In this document: one piece after another, positions 8,267 through 15,727 of the stretch
How positions within the stretch are numbered: the stretch's first letter is position 1
Layout: each line of letters begins with the position of its first letter
Origin: an uncultured Faecalibacterium sp.
Lineage (GTDB): Bacteria > Bacillota > Clostridia > Oscillospirales > Ruminococcaceae
NCBI GenBank assembly: GCA_934540955.1
Contig: CAKTCY010000050.1
Coordinates: 1 to 15,946, forward strand
Direction: 5' to 3'
Length of the DNA: 15,946 nt
The notes under the pieces: model-generated
Seen by the model: the letters and a program-made list of their open reading frames with translations, nothing else
Database searches by the model: none
What the model was told of the DNA's origin: nothing
Translations under genes and position numbers: made by a program

Positions 8267-9298
8267 ATGACACCACAGATCATTGCACACCGCGGTGCTT
8301 CCTATCTTGCACCGGAAAACACCCTGATCGCCTTTAAAAAGGCCATGGAGATTGGCGCGGACGGCGTAGAGATGGACGTACAGCAGACCATTGACGCCGG
8401 GCTTGTGATCCACCACGACTATATGATCGATCTGCACACGGATATTTCCGGCAAGATCTATGATATGACCATGGGCGATTTAAAGGAACTGGATTTCGGC
8501 AGCTGGAAGGACGCCATCTTCAAGGACGAGCACATTGCCACCCTGCAGGAGGCCATGGAGCTGTGCAAGCAGATGCCGGGGTGCATCGTGCATCTGGAGC
8601 TGAAATCCACCGTGAACAACGATCCGGATTTCGTGCCCCGGGTGCTGGAGGTGCTGCGGCAGACGGAGATGGCAGAGCAGGTGATCCTGATCTCCTTCAA
8701 CCATGCGCTGCTGCGGCAGGCAAAGCAGCTGATGCCTGAGCTGCGGGTGGGCGCACTGGTGTACGGCGAGCTGGAAAGTATGCTGCTGCCGCCGCCCATC
8801 ATCTGGAAGGATCTGGGACTGACCAACGGCATAGACGATATGGAAGCCATGGACGCCGCCCTGCCGGAGGGCGCAGCGGACGAGGAAAACTGCGGCTGGA
8901 TGACCCGCTGGATGAGCGATAAGGTAAGTATGCTGCGGGCAAACTTTCCGGGCAAGAGCCTGAGCGAGATCTACGAGAACCTGATGGTGCAGCGGGATCT
9001 GCCCGCCTACATCCGCAGTCTGGATTTTGTGCCGGAGTGGGTCAGCTGTGAGTACCACACCGCCTACAAGAGCCCTGCATTTATCGACGCACTGCACGAG
9101 ATGGGCATCAAGGTGGCCCTGTGGACGGTAGACATGGAGGATTCCGTCCGCAGCCTGCTGCGCACCGGTGCGGACGCCTACGTCACCAACCGCCCCGACC
9201 GTGTGCGGGAGTGGATGGAGAAGGAGCAGGCGGCGACCGCCACGGCAGAGCCGGCCCCGGCTGCTGAAGCAGACACCGGGACAGCTGCCGCAGAGTAA
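8267..9298 (+). CDS. Glycerophosphodiester phosphodiesterase family protein
   Basis: GDPD-fold enzyme expected to split glycerophosphodiesters into glycerol-3-phosphate and an alcohol. Motifs are IAHRGASYLAPENT (6-19, with His8, Arg9, Glu17), GVEMDVQQTID (33-43, Glu35 and Asp37), IHHD (48-51, general acid His50), LELKS with Glu111 and Lys113, and a C-terminal ALWTVD (284-289) and TNRPDRV. The 343 residues exceed the usual ~240. The extra length is an insert of roughly 55 residues around 165-250, between two barrel strands, and a low-complexity Ala/Thr/Glu/Pro tail from about 321. There is no signal peptide or membrane segment, so it is probably cytosolic. ATG at 8267 is preceded by GGAGAGG at 8255-8261. 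It lies 150 nt after the GH1 gene on the same strand with no clear promoter of its own, and is followed by a strong terminator. The exact substrate is unknown. Confidence 0.87.
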   Translation: MTPQIIAHRGASYLAPENTLIAFKKAMEIGADGVEMDVQQTIDAGLVIHHDYMIDLHTDISGKIYDMTMGDLKELDFGSWKDAIFKDEHIATLQEAMELCKQMPGCIVHLELKSTVNNDPDFVPRVLEVLRQTEMAEQVILISFNHALLRQAKQLMPELRVGALVYGELESMLLPPPIIWKDLGLTNGIDDMEAMDAALPEGAADEENCGWMTRWMSDKVSMLRANFPGKSLSEIYENLMVQRDLPAYIRSLDFVPEWVSCEYHTAYKSPAFIDALHEMGIKVALWTVDMEDSVRSLLRTGADAYVTNRPDRVREWMEKEQAATATAEPAPAAEADTGTAAAE

Positions 9299-9306
9299 GC
9301 CAGAAG

Positions 9307-9351
9307 AGACGCTTCAGAGGGACGAAAGTCCGTACGGAAGCGTCTTTTTTT
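9307..9351 (+). terminator. Intrinsic terminator after the phosphodiesterase gene
   Basis: A 9-bp outer stem, AGACGCTTC (9307-9315) with GAAGCGTCT (9337-9345), encloses an inner GGAC-GAAA-GTCC hairpin with a GNRA loop, and is followed by seven T residues (9345-9351). It ends only 7 nt before the -35 box of the marR promoter, insulating that gene from upstream transcription. Confidence 0.9.
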
Positions 9352-9358
9352 GTTCCGC

Positions 9359-9387
9359 TTGACAGGGAACGGGGATAAGAGTAAAAT
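9359..9387 (+). promoter_or_regulatory. Sigma-A promoter of the MarR-type gene
   Basis: Perfect TTGACA at 9359-9364 and TAAAAT at 9382-9387 (5 of 6) with a 17-nt spacer. Transcription would begin near 9394, giving a leader of about 47 nt. The region at and just after the start site carries the putative operator described separately. Confidence 0.85.
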
Positions 9388-9388
9388 A

Positions 9389-9404
9389 TGTATCGTATCA
9401 AACA
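9389..9404 (+). promoter_or_regulatory. Putative MarR operator at the marR promoter
   Basis: TGTATCGTATCAAACA starts 1 nt after the -10 hexamer and covers the likely start of transcription. It matches 14 of 16 positions of the sequence found at the same place in the promoter of the ABC exporter genes (10022-10037). This placement would let a bound repressor block RNA polymerase, so autoregulation is inferred. Confidence 0.6.
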
Positions 9405-9440
9405 GTTTCACATCGAACAACTTGAACAGAGGAAACCATT

Positions 9441-9923
9441 ATGTGTACAGAGCACCCTATTGAACAGCACTGCAAGCTGGACCCGCCGTGGGAAGGGCCG
9501 CAGGTCATCCCCGCCCAACTGCGCCGGGTGGACAACCTGATCTTCCGCAGGCTGAACCAGTTTTCCCGCGCCAACGGGGTAGAGCAGACCACCCCCATGC
9601 ACGGGTGGATCATTGAGTATCTCTACCGCCACCGGGACGAGCCGGTGTTCCAGCGGGACATCGAGCGGGAGTTTTCCATCACCCGCTCCACCGTGACGAG
9701 CATTTTGCAGCTGATGGAGCGCAAGGGCTATATCCAGCGGCTGAGCGTGCCGCAGGACGCCCGGCTCAAGCAGCTGGTTTTGACCGAGGAGGGCATCCGT
9801 CTGCACGAAAAGACCCTGCTTTCCTTCCGCCAGACCGATGACTATGTGACCGGTCTGCTGACCGAGGAGGAGAACGCAGAGCTGCTGCGGCTGCTGAACA
9901 AGCTGCGGGAAGCGTTAAAATAA
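9441..9923 (+). CDS. MarR-family transcriptional regulator
   Basis: A 160-residue winged-helix DNA-binding protein. The core includes RRVDNLIFRRLNQF (28-41), a helix-turn-helix at about 69-96 with recognition helix SITRSTVTSILQLMERKGY, and a beta wing RLSVPQDARLKQLVLTEEG (100-118) with the Asp-Ala-Arg tip common in MarR proteins. The C-terminal helices form the dimer interface in this family. Two cysteines (2 and 11) lie in an N-terminal extension, but no sensing role can be shown. AGAGG at 9428-9432 is 8 nt before the ATG. It has its own promoter and lies 141 nt upstream of two ABC exporter genes whose promoter shares a 14/16 operator-like sequence with its own. This supports a repressor of itself and of the pump. 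The inducing ligand is unknown. Confidence 0.92.
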   Translation: MCTEHPIEQHCKLDPPWEGPQVIPAQLRRVDNLIFRRLNQFSRANGVEQTTPMHGWIIEYLYRHRDEPVFQRDIEREFSITRSTVTSILQLMERKGYIQRLSVPQDARLKQLVLTEEGIRLHEKTLLSFRQTDDYVTGLLTEEENAELLRLLNKLREALK

Positions 9924-9981
9924 CCTCCTTTTCCGTCAAAGCGCCGAAAATGGGCTTGTTAAATTAGTAATTATGAACATT

Positions 9982-10037
9982 TTACGAAACGCCTTGACAT
10001 TTAAATTGTTTTGTATAAAATTGTTTCGTAACAAACA
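9982..10037 (+). promoter_or_regulatory. Exporter promoter with clustered MarR-type operators
   Basis: Perfect TTGACA at 9994-9999 and TAAAAT at 10016-10021 with a 16-nt spacer. Three related elements surround it. TTACGAAAC at 9982-9990 is the exact inverse of GTTTCGTAA at 10023-10031. A degenerate copy, AAATTGTTTTGTA at 10003-10015, repeats 12 of 13 positions of AAATTGTTTCGTA at 10018-10030. The downstream copy sits in the palindrome TTGTT-TCGT-AACAA (10021-10034) over the start of transcription. The same sequence occurs at the marR promoter. A strong AGGAGGG (10051-10057) follows, 7 nt before the exporter ATG. Confidence 0.7.
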
Positions 10038-10064
10038 AATAAATTCAAACAGGAGGGAACTCAG

Positions 10065-11816
10065 ATGATCAAAAAGCTTGTGTCGCATCTGGGCGAGTAT
10101 AAAGCCGCCTCGATCAAGACACCGCTCTTTGCTGCGCTGGAAGCCGTTATGGATGTGCTGCTGCCCACCATCATGGCCTTTATCATCGACCAGGGCATTG
10201 AAAAGGGCGATATGAACGCCATCATCCGCTACGGCCTGCTTACCTTTCTGGTGGCAGCCATTGCGCTGGTGCTGGGCGTGCTGGCGGGCAAGTACGCCGC
10301 CGAGGCATCCACCGGCTTTGCCGGAAATCTGCGCGATGCCATGTATGAAAGCATCCAGCATTACTCTTTTTCCAACATCGACAAATTCTCCACGGCAGGT
10401 CTTGTCACCCGCATGACCACCGACGTGACCAACGTGCAGAACGCCTTCCAGATGATTTTGCGGATGTGCGTGCGCGCCCCGGTGCATCTGGTGTTTGCCA
10501 TGTGCATGGCTGTGGTCATCGGCGGCCCGCTGTCGCTGGTGTTCGTGGTGGCGGTGGCTTTTCTGGTGGCGGTGCTGGCTGCCATCATGATCCCCACCTT
10601 CCGCATCTTTGACCGGGTGTTCAAGAACTACGATAACCTCAACGCCTCGGTGCAGGAGAACGTCTCTGCCATCCGCGTGGTCAAAAGCTTCGTGCGCGAG
10701 GGCTTTGAGAACGAAAAATACACCGCCGCCTGCGAGAGCCTGTACAAGCAGTTCGTCAACGCGGAAAGCCGCCTGAGCTTCAATAACCCCGCCATGCTGG
10801 TGGCAGTGTACGGCTGCAATATCGCGCTGAGCTGGTTCGGCGCAAAGTATGTGCTGCACGGTGCCATTACCACCGGCCAGCTGAACGCCCTGTTCGGCTA
10901 TATCATGAACATCCTCATGGCACTGATGATGCTGAGCATGGCCTTTGTCATGATCGCCATGTCCGCCGCCTCTGCCAAGCGTATCGTGGAGGTGCTGGAC
11001 GAGTGCACCGACCTGCCCCCGGCAAAGCAGCCGGTGCAGCAGGTGGCAGACGGCAGCATCCAGTTTGACCACGTTACCTTCAAGTATAAGCACGGCAGCG
11101 GTCAGCCGGTGCTGAACGATATCAGCTTTACCATTCAGCCCGGCGAGACGCTGGGCATCATCGGCGGCACCGGCAGTGCAAAATCCAGTCTGGTGCAGCT
11201 GATCCCCCGCCTGTACGATGCCGAGAGCGGCACCGTGCGCGTGGGCGGCGTGGACGTGCGGGACTATAACCTTGACGTGCTGCGCCGGGAGGTCTCCATG
11301 GTGCTGCAGAAGAACGTGCTGTTCAGCGGCACCATTCTGGACAACCTCCGCTGGGGCGATGCCAACGCCACCGAGGAGGAGTGCATCCGCATGGCAAAGC
11401 TGGCCTGCGCAGATGAATTTATCCAGCGCTTCCCGGATAAGTACAATACTTGGATCGAGCAGGGCGGCTCCAACGTGTCCGGCGGCCAGAAGCAGCGCCT
11501 GACCATCGCCCGCGCCCTGCTGCGCAAGCCCAAGGTGCTGATCCTGGACGACTCCACCAGCGCCGTGGATACCGCGACCGATGCCAAGATCCGCAAGGCC
11601 TTCCGGGAGGAGATCCCCGGCACGACCAAGATCATCATTGCGCAGCGTATCTCCTCGGTACAGGATGCAGACCGCATTCTGGTGCTGGATAACGGCCAGA
11701 TCAACGGTCTGGGCACCCACGCAGAGCTGCTGGCGACCAACGCCATCTATCAGGAGGTCTACAACAGCCAGACGCAGGGCGGCGGCGATTTTGATAAGCA
11801 GGGAGGTGCGCAGTAA
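10065..11816 (+). CDS. Heterodimeric ABC exporter subunit with degenerate ATP site
   Basis: A 583-residue half-transporter with six membrane helices (about 20-42, 56-78, 135-155, 156-178, 244-262, 274-300) and an ATP-binding domain from about 330. The Walker A is GGTGSAKS (367-374), with Ala in place of the Gly before the Lys. The Q-loop is Gln415 and the signature is VSGGQ (471-475). The Walker B is LILDD (492-496), with Asp496 where the catalytic Glu is expected. The switch His is replaced by Gln527 (IIIAQRIS). The Glu-to-Asp and His-to-Gln changes are the marks of the non-hydrolysing site in heterodimeric exporters such as BmrCD, PatAB and TM287/288. It should pair with the next gene to form one pump in the cytoplasmic membrane, probably exporting drugs, lipids or peptides. 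Its stop overlaps the next start by one base (TAATG). The ATG at 10065 has a near-perfect ribosome site. Confidence 0.93.
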   Translation: MIKKLVSHLGEYKAASIKTPLFAALEAVMDVLLPTIMAFIIDQGIEKGDMNAIIRYGLLTFLVAAIALVLGVLAGKYAAEASTGFAGNLRDAMYESIQHYSFSNIDKFSTAGLVTRMTTDVTNVQNAFQMILRMCVRAPVHLVFAMCMAVVIGGPLSLVFVVAVAFLVAVLAAIMIPTFRIFDRVFKNYDNLNASVQENVSAIRVVKSFVREGFENEKYTAACESLYKQFVNAESRLSFNNPAMLVAVYGCNIALSWFGAKYVLHGAITTGQLNALFGYIMNILMALMMLSMAFVMIAMSAASAKRIVEVLDECTDLPPAKQPVQQVADGSIQFDHVTFKYKHGSGQPVLNDISFTIQPGETLGIIGGTGSAKSSLVQLIPRLYDAESGTVRVGGVDVRDYNLDVLRREVSMVLQKNVLFSGTILDNLRWGDANATEEECIRMAKLACADEFIQRFPDKYNTWIEQGGSNVSGGQKQRLTIARALLRKPKVLILDDSTSAVDTATDAKIRKAFREEIPGTTKIIIAQRISSVQDADRILVLDNGQINGLGTHAELLATNAIYQEVYNSQTQGGGDFDKQGGAQ

Positions 11817-13735
11817 TGGCAGTAAAGGAAGTACATGGCCCCGGCCCGCGGGGCGCACGGGGGCCGCGCCCCAAGGTGGAAAACCCGGGCAAGCTGCTGA
11901 AGCGCATCATGGATGAGGTGTTCCGCAACTATCTGCCCCACTGCATCCTTGTGCTTGTCTGCATCGTGGTCAGTGCGCTGGCCAATGTGCAGGCCAGCCT
12001 GTTCTTGCAGACTTTAATGGACGATTACATCGTCCCCATGACCCGCCAGCAGGACCCCAGCTTTGCACCGCTGGCCGGTGCACTGGTGCGGATGTGCTGC
12101 ATCTACCTTGTGGGCATTCTGGCCGCATGGGCCAACGCCCGCATCATGGTCAATGTAACGCAGGGCACGCTGCGCAATCTGCGCACCGAGCTGTTCACCC
12201 ACATGGAAAGCCTGCCCATCCGGTATTTTGATACCCATCCCCACGGCGATATCATGTCCGTGTACACCAACGACGTGGATACCCTGCGCCAGATGCTCAG
12301 CCAGAGCATCCCGCAGCTGGTGTCCAGCGTCATCACCATCGTGTCGGTGTTCTTCAGTATGTGTATGCTCAGCTGGCAGCTGACCATCGTTACCATGCTC
12401 ATGGTGGCGCTGATGCTGTTCTGCTCCAAGCAGATCGCAAAAAGCTCCTCCAAGTACTTCATCCAGCAGCAGCGGGATCTGGGCAAGGTGAACGGCTACA
12501 TCGAGGAGATGATGGAGGGCCAGAAGGTGGTCAAGGTGTTCACCCACGAGCAGCAGACCCTTGCCGGCTTCCGTGAGTTGAACGACCAGTTGAAGGAAAG
12601 CGCCAAGCAGGCCAACGCCTTCTCCAACATCATGATGCCGGTCAACGCCCAGCTGGGCAACATCAGCTATGCCATCTGCGCACTGGTTGGTGCAGCCATG
12701 GCTGTGGGCGGCGTTAGCGGCATGACCCTTGGCACTGTGGTGGCCTTCCTCAGCCTGAACAAGGGCTTCAATATGCCCATCAGTCAGGTGTCCATGCAGG
12801 CCAACAGCGTCATCATGGCACTGGCCGGTGCCGAGCGTATCTTCAAGATGATGGACGAGCCCAGCGAGACCGACGAGGGCTATGTGACGCTGGTAAATGC
12901 CAAGTACGACCGCAACGACCAGCTGGTGGAGACGAACGAGCGCACCGGCATCTGGGCGTGGAAGCACCCCCACCACGACGGCACTACCACCTACCACAAG
13001 CTGGCGGGCGACATCACCTTTACGGACGTGGACTTTGGCTATGTGCCGGAAAAGACGGTGCTGCACGACATCAACCTGTATGGCCGTCCGGGGCAGAAGA
13101 TCGCCTTTGTCGGCTCTACCGGCGCGGGCAAGACCACCATCACCAACCTGATCAACCGCTTCTACGATATTCAGGAGGGCAAGATCCGCTACGACGGCAT
13201 CAACATCCACAAGATCAAAAAGGCCGACCTGCGCCGCTCGCTGGGCATCGTGCTGCAGGACACCCACCTGTTCACCGGCACGGTGATGGAGAACATCCGC
13301 TACGGACGGCTGGATGCCACCGATGAGGAGTGCATCGTCGCCGCCCGTCTGGCCAACGCCGACGGCTTTATCAAGCGCCTGCCGGAGGGCTACAACACCA
13401 TGCTGACCGGCGATGGCGCCAACCTCTCGCAGGGTCAGCGCCAGCTGCTGGCCATTGCCCGTGCAGCCGTGGCAGACCCGCCGGTGCTGATCCTGGACGA
13501 GGCGACCTCCTCCATCGATACCCGCACCGAGGCGCTGGTGCAGCGCGGCATGGACGGCCTGATGTACGGCCGCACCAGCTTTGTCATCGCGCACCGCCTG
13601 TCCACCGTCCGCAATGCAGACTGCATCGTGGTGCTGGAGCAGGGCCGCATCATCGAGCGCGGCAGCCACGACGAGCTGATCGCCAAAAAGGGCAAGTATT
13701 ACCAGCTTTATACCGGTAATCTGGCCGAGAATTAA
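11816..13735 (+). CDS. Heterodimeric ABC exporter subunit with catalytic ATP site
   Basis: A 639-residue partner of the preceding subunit. An N-terminal Gly/Pro/Arg-rich tail (about 8-22) precedes six membrane helices (about 40-62, 86-108, 165-185, 187-206, 282-300, 303-325). An unusually long linker of about 50 residues (345-398, including KHPHHDGTTTYHK) leads to the ATP-binding domain. That domain has a canonical Walker A GSTGAGKT (433-440), Gln481 in the Q-loop, LILDE with catalytic Glu562, and switch His593 (IAHRLST). Its signature is LSQGQ (537-541) rather than LSGGQ. The two subunits are therefore complementary: the normal Walker motifs here face the normal VSGGQ of the first subunit, and the degenerate LSQGQ faces the degenerate Walker B. 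Start ATG at 11816 overlaps the previous TAA, with GGAGGTG at 11802-11808. A hairpin terminator follows. Control by the upstream MarR protein is inferred, and the substrate cannot be read from sequence. Confidence 0.94.
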   Translation: MAVKEVHGPGPRGARGPRPKVENPGKLLKRIMDEVFRNYLPHCILVLVCIVVSALANVQASLFLQTLMDDYIVPMTRQQDPSFAPLAGALVRMCCIYLVGILAAWANARIMVNVTQGTLRNLRTELFTHMESLPIRYFDTHPHGDIMSVYTNDVDTLRQMLSQSIPQLVSSVITIVSVFFSMCMLSWQLTIVTMLMVALMLFCSKQIAKSSSKYFIQQQRDLGKVNGYIEEMMEGQKVVKVFTHEQQTLAGFRELNDQLKESAKQANAFSNIMMPVNAQLGNISYAICALVGAAMAVGGVSGMTLGTVVAFLSLNKGFNMPISQVSMQANSVIMALAGAERIFKMMDEPSETDEGYVTLVNAKYDRNDQLVETNERTGIWAWKHPHHDGTTTYHKLAGDITFTDVDFGYVPEKTVLHDINLYGRPGQKIAFVGSTGAGKTTITNLINRFYDIQEGKIRYDGINIHKIKKADLRRSLGIVLQDTHLFTGTVMENIRYGRLDATDEECIVAARLANADGFIKRLPEGYNTMLTGDGANLSQGQRQLLAIARAAVADPPVLILDEATSSIDTRTEALVQRGMDGLMYGRTSFVIAHRLSTVRNADCIVVLEQGRIIERGSHDELIAKKGKYYQLYTGNLAEN

Positions 13736-13742
13736 GCGCTTT

Positions 13743-13780
13743 CGTAAGCCCGGAAAGTCCGCAGACTTTCCGGGCTTACG
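13743..13780 (+). terminator. Terminator after the ABC exporter genes
   Basis: Perfect 17-bp stem (13743-13759 with 13764-13780) and a 4-nt CGCA loop, 7 nt after the second exporter stop. The tail CTATATAAAAATATTTTT is AT-rich but has no uninterrupted T-run directly at the stem, so termination may be somewhat leaky. The GH2 promoter begins 23 nt downstream. Confidence 0.8.
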
Positions 13781-13803
13781 CTATATAAAAATATTTTTCC
13801 GCG

Positions 13804-13832
13804 TATACAAACGCCCCGGGCTGTGCTAGAAT
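13804..13832 (+). promoter_or_regulatory. Probable promoter of the GH2 gene (extended -10)
   Basis: TATACA at 13804-13809 (4 of 6 to TTGACA), a 17-nt spacer, then TGC-TAGAAT (13824-13832), an extended -10. Transcription would start near 13838. The in-frame GTG at 13823 would lie upstream of that point, which supports ATG 13865 as the true start. Confidence 0.6.
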
Positions 13833-13864
13833 GGAGCAAACGAGTAGAAAAGGCTGGTGAGTGT

Positions 13865-15634
13865 ATGCACCCTCTGACGGAATATCCCCGCCCGGCCATG
13901 CGCCGGGACAGCTACGAGAACCTGAACGGCCTGTGGCAGTACGCCATCACCGCCTCGGCACAGCGCCCGGCGGGCTGGGATGGTGAGATCCTGGTGCCCT
14001 ACGCGCCGGAGTGCCGCGCCTCCGGGGTAGGACGCACGCTGCAGCCCGGGCAGTGGCTGCACTACCACCGGTACTTTGCGCCGCCCGCCGGGACGGGCGG
14101 TCGGGTGCTGCTGCACTTCGGTGCGGTGGACTACGCCTGCGCTGTGCAGGTGAACGGCCATCTGGTGGGTGGCCACCGGGGCGGCTACTGGCCCTTTACG
14201 CTGGATATCACCGCGCAGCTCAACGGCACCGGCCGCAACAGCCTGTGGGTGGCGGTGCAGGACCCCACCGGCCACGGCACACAGGCGCGGGGCAAGCAGA
14301 CCCTGCAGCCCGGCGGGATGTTCTACCCCGCGCAGAGCGGCATCTGGCAGACGGTCTGGCTGGAGCGTGTGCCGGAAAATTACATCCAGTCTCTCACCGT
14401 TACGCCGGACTACGATGCCCGTACTGTGACCGTGAAGGTGCATACCTCTGCGCCCGGCGGCGCGGTGAATCTGTGGGCGGTGGTGCGCGCCGGGGGTGTG
14501 ACCATCGCCGAGGACTGGGGCAGCGATGAGGCCGACCGGGACGGCACGGTGACGCTGCAGATTGCGGACGAGTATTTCTTCCCGTGGAGCCCGGACACGC
14601 CCTTTTTGTACGACCTGACCGTGGGCACCACGCAGGGAGAGGAGGAGCAGTTCGACACCGTGCACAGCTACTTTGCCCTGCGCAAGTGGAGCTGCGCACC
14701 GGACGCAAGGGGCGTGCTGCGCTTTTGTCTGAACGATAAGCCCATTCTGCTCAACGGCCTGCTGGATCAGGGCTACTGGCCGGAGGGACTGTACACCCCG
14801 CCCTCGGATGCGGCGGTGGAGCGGGAGCTGAGCGAGGTAAAGGCGCTGGGCTACAACCTGCTGCGCAAGCACGCAAAGCTTGAGCCGCAGCGCTGGTACT
14901 ACCACTGCGACAAGCTGGGGCTTGTGGTCTGGCAGGATATGGTCAACGGCGGCAGCAGGTATAACCTGTGGTTCGTCACCTACCTGACCAATGCTTTGCA
15001 GCCGCTTGTGCGCCGTCTGCCGGACAAAGCACCTCTGTGGGGGCTGCTGAGTCGGGGCAGCGAAAGCAGCCGCACCGAATACCGCCGGGAGCTGGCAGAT
15101 ACGGTGCAGGCGCTGTGCTGCCACCCCTGCGTGGGCTGCTGGGTGCCCTTCAATGAGGGCTGGGGACAGTACGATGCCGCCGGGGCAGTACAGGCCATCC
15201 GTGCGCTGGACGATACCCGCCTTGTGGACGAGGCCAGCGGCTGGTACGATCAGGGCGGCGGGGATGTATACTCCCTGCACAACTACTTCTATCCCCTGCG
15301 GGTGCGCCCGCAGACGCGCACCGTGGCACTGAGCGAGTACGGCGGCATTGCATGGCCCATGCCCGGGCACGAGCCGCCCCGCAGGACCTACGGCTACGGC
15401 ACAGCCAAAAGCCGGGAGGAGCTGACCGCCCGGTACAAAAAAATGCAGCTGGGCACGGTGCTGCCGCAGCTGCAAAAGGGGCTTTCGGCGCTGGTATACA
15501 CCCAGCTGACCGATGTGGAGGACGAGGTGAACGGCCTGTTCACCTACGACCGCACCGCCATCAAGCCGGACGCCAACGCTGTTCGCTCGGTGAACGCCGC
15601 CCTTGCCGCAGAGTTTGCAAAAGTAATAAAATAA
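13865..15634 (+). CDS. Glycoside hydrolase family 2 protein (beta-galactosidase-like)
   Basis: A 589-residue enzyme with the three-part GH2 layout: an N-terminal sugar-binding jelly roll (about 14-170, ENLNGLWQYAI, then GRVLLHFGAVDY and GIWQTVWLE), an Ig-like domain (about 172-275), and a TIM barrel (from about 285, starting RFCLNDKPILLNGLLDQGYWPEG). The acid/base is Glu431 in WVPFNEGWGQ and the nucleophile Glu491 in ALSEYGG. It is much shorter than LacZ (about 1,020) and near the size of beta-glucuronidase (about 600), but the glucuronidase NxKG motif is not seen, so the substrate is open. There is no signal peptide, so it is probably cytosolic. ATG 13865 follows a predicted promoter by about 27 nt. 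Its ribosome site is modest (AAAGG at 13848-13852 or GGTGAG at 13856-13861). It is a single-gene unit with its own terminator. Confidence 0.85.
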   Translation: MHPLTEYPRPAMRRDSYENLNGLWQYAITASAQRPAGWDGEILVPYAPECRASGVGRTLQPGQWLHYHRYFAPPAGTGGRVLLHFGAVDYACAVQVNGHLVGGHRGGYWPFTLDITAQLNGTGRNSLWVAVQDPTGHGTQARGKQTLQPGGMFYPAQSGIWQTVWLERVPENYIQSLTVTPDYDARTVTVKVHTSAPGGAVNLWAVVRAGGVTIAEDWGSDEADRDGTVTLQIADEYFFPWSPDTPFLYDLTVGTTQGEEEQFDTVHSYFALRKWSCAPDARGVLRFCLNDKPILLNGLLDQGYWPEGLYTPPSDAAVERELSEVKALGYNLLRKHAKLEPQRWYYHCDKLGLVVWQDMVNGGSRYNLWFVTYLTNALQPLVRRLPDKAPLWGLLSRGSESSRTEYRRELADTVQALCCHPCVGCWVPFNEGWGQYDAAGAVQAIRALDDTRLVDEASGWYDQGGGDVYSLHNYFYPLRVRPQTRTVALSEYGGIAWPMPGHEPPRRTYGYGTAKSREELTARYKKMQLGTVLPQLQKGLSALVYTQLTDVEDEVNGLFTYDRTAIKPDANAVRSVNAALAAEFAKVIK

Positions 15635-15697
15635 AACAACGCCCGGGTTTTCCACGTTCTTCCTACCGGAAGGTGGAAAACCCGGGCGTGTTGTTTT
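15634..15697. terminator. Long terminator hairpin between GH2 and serA
   Basis: A 15-16 bp perfect core (15640-15655 with 15673-15688) carries an inner CTTCC-TACC-GGAAG hairpin (15659-15672) and an outer AAAACAAC/GTTGTTTT extension across a 2-nt bulge. The plus-strand copy ends in TTGTTTTT and the minus-strand copy ends in an equivalent T-rich tail, so it can serve both convergent genes. Confidence 0.88.
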
Positions 15698-15727
15698 TAA
15701 AGGATTTTCTGCTCCGGAGCGTACCGC

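Noticed and set aside
9936..11858. 640-codon minus-strand open frame opposite the first ABC subunit
   Set aside because: Antisense to a gene with all ABC motifs. His/Ala-rich with no recognisable domain, and it would also cover the exporter promoter.
13826..15655. 609-codon minus-strand open frame opposite the GH2 gene
   Set aside because: Antisense shadow. The plus strand has the GH2 catalytic motifs, a promoter and a terminator, whereas the minus-strand product has no recognisable domain.
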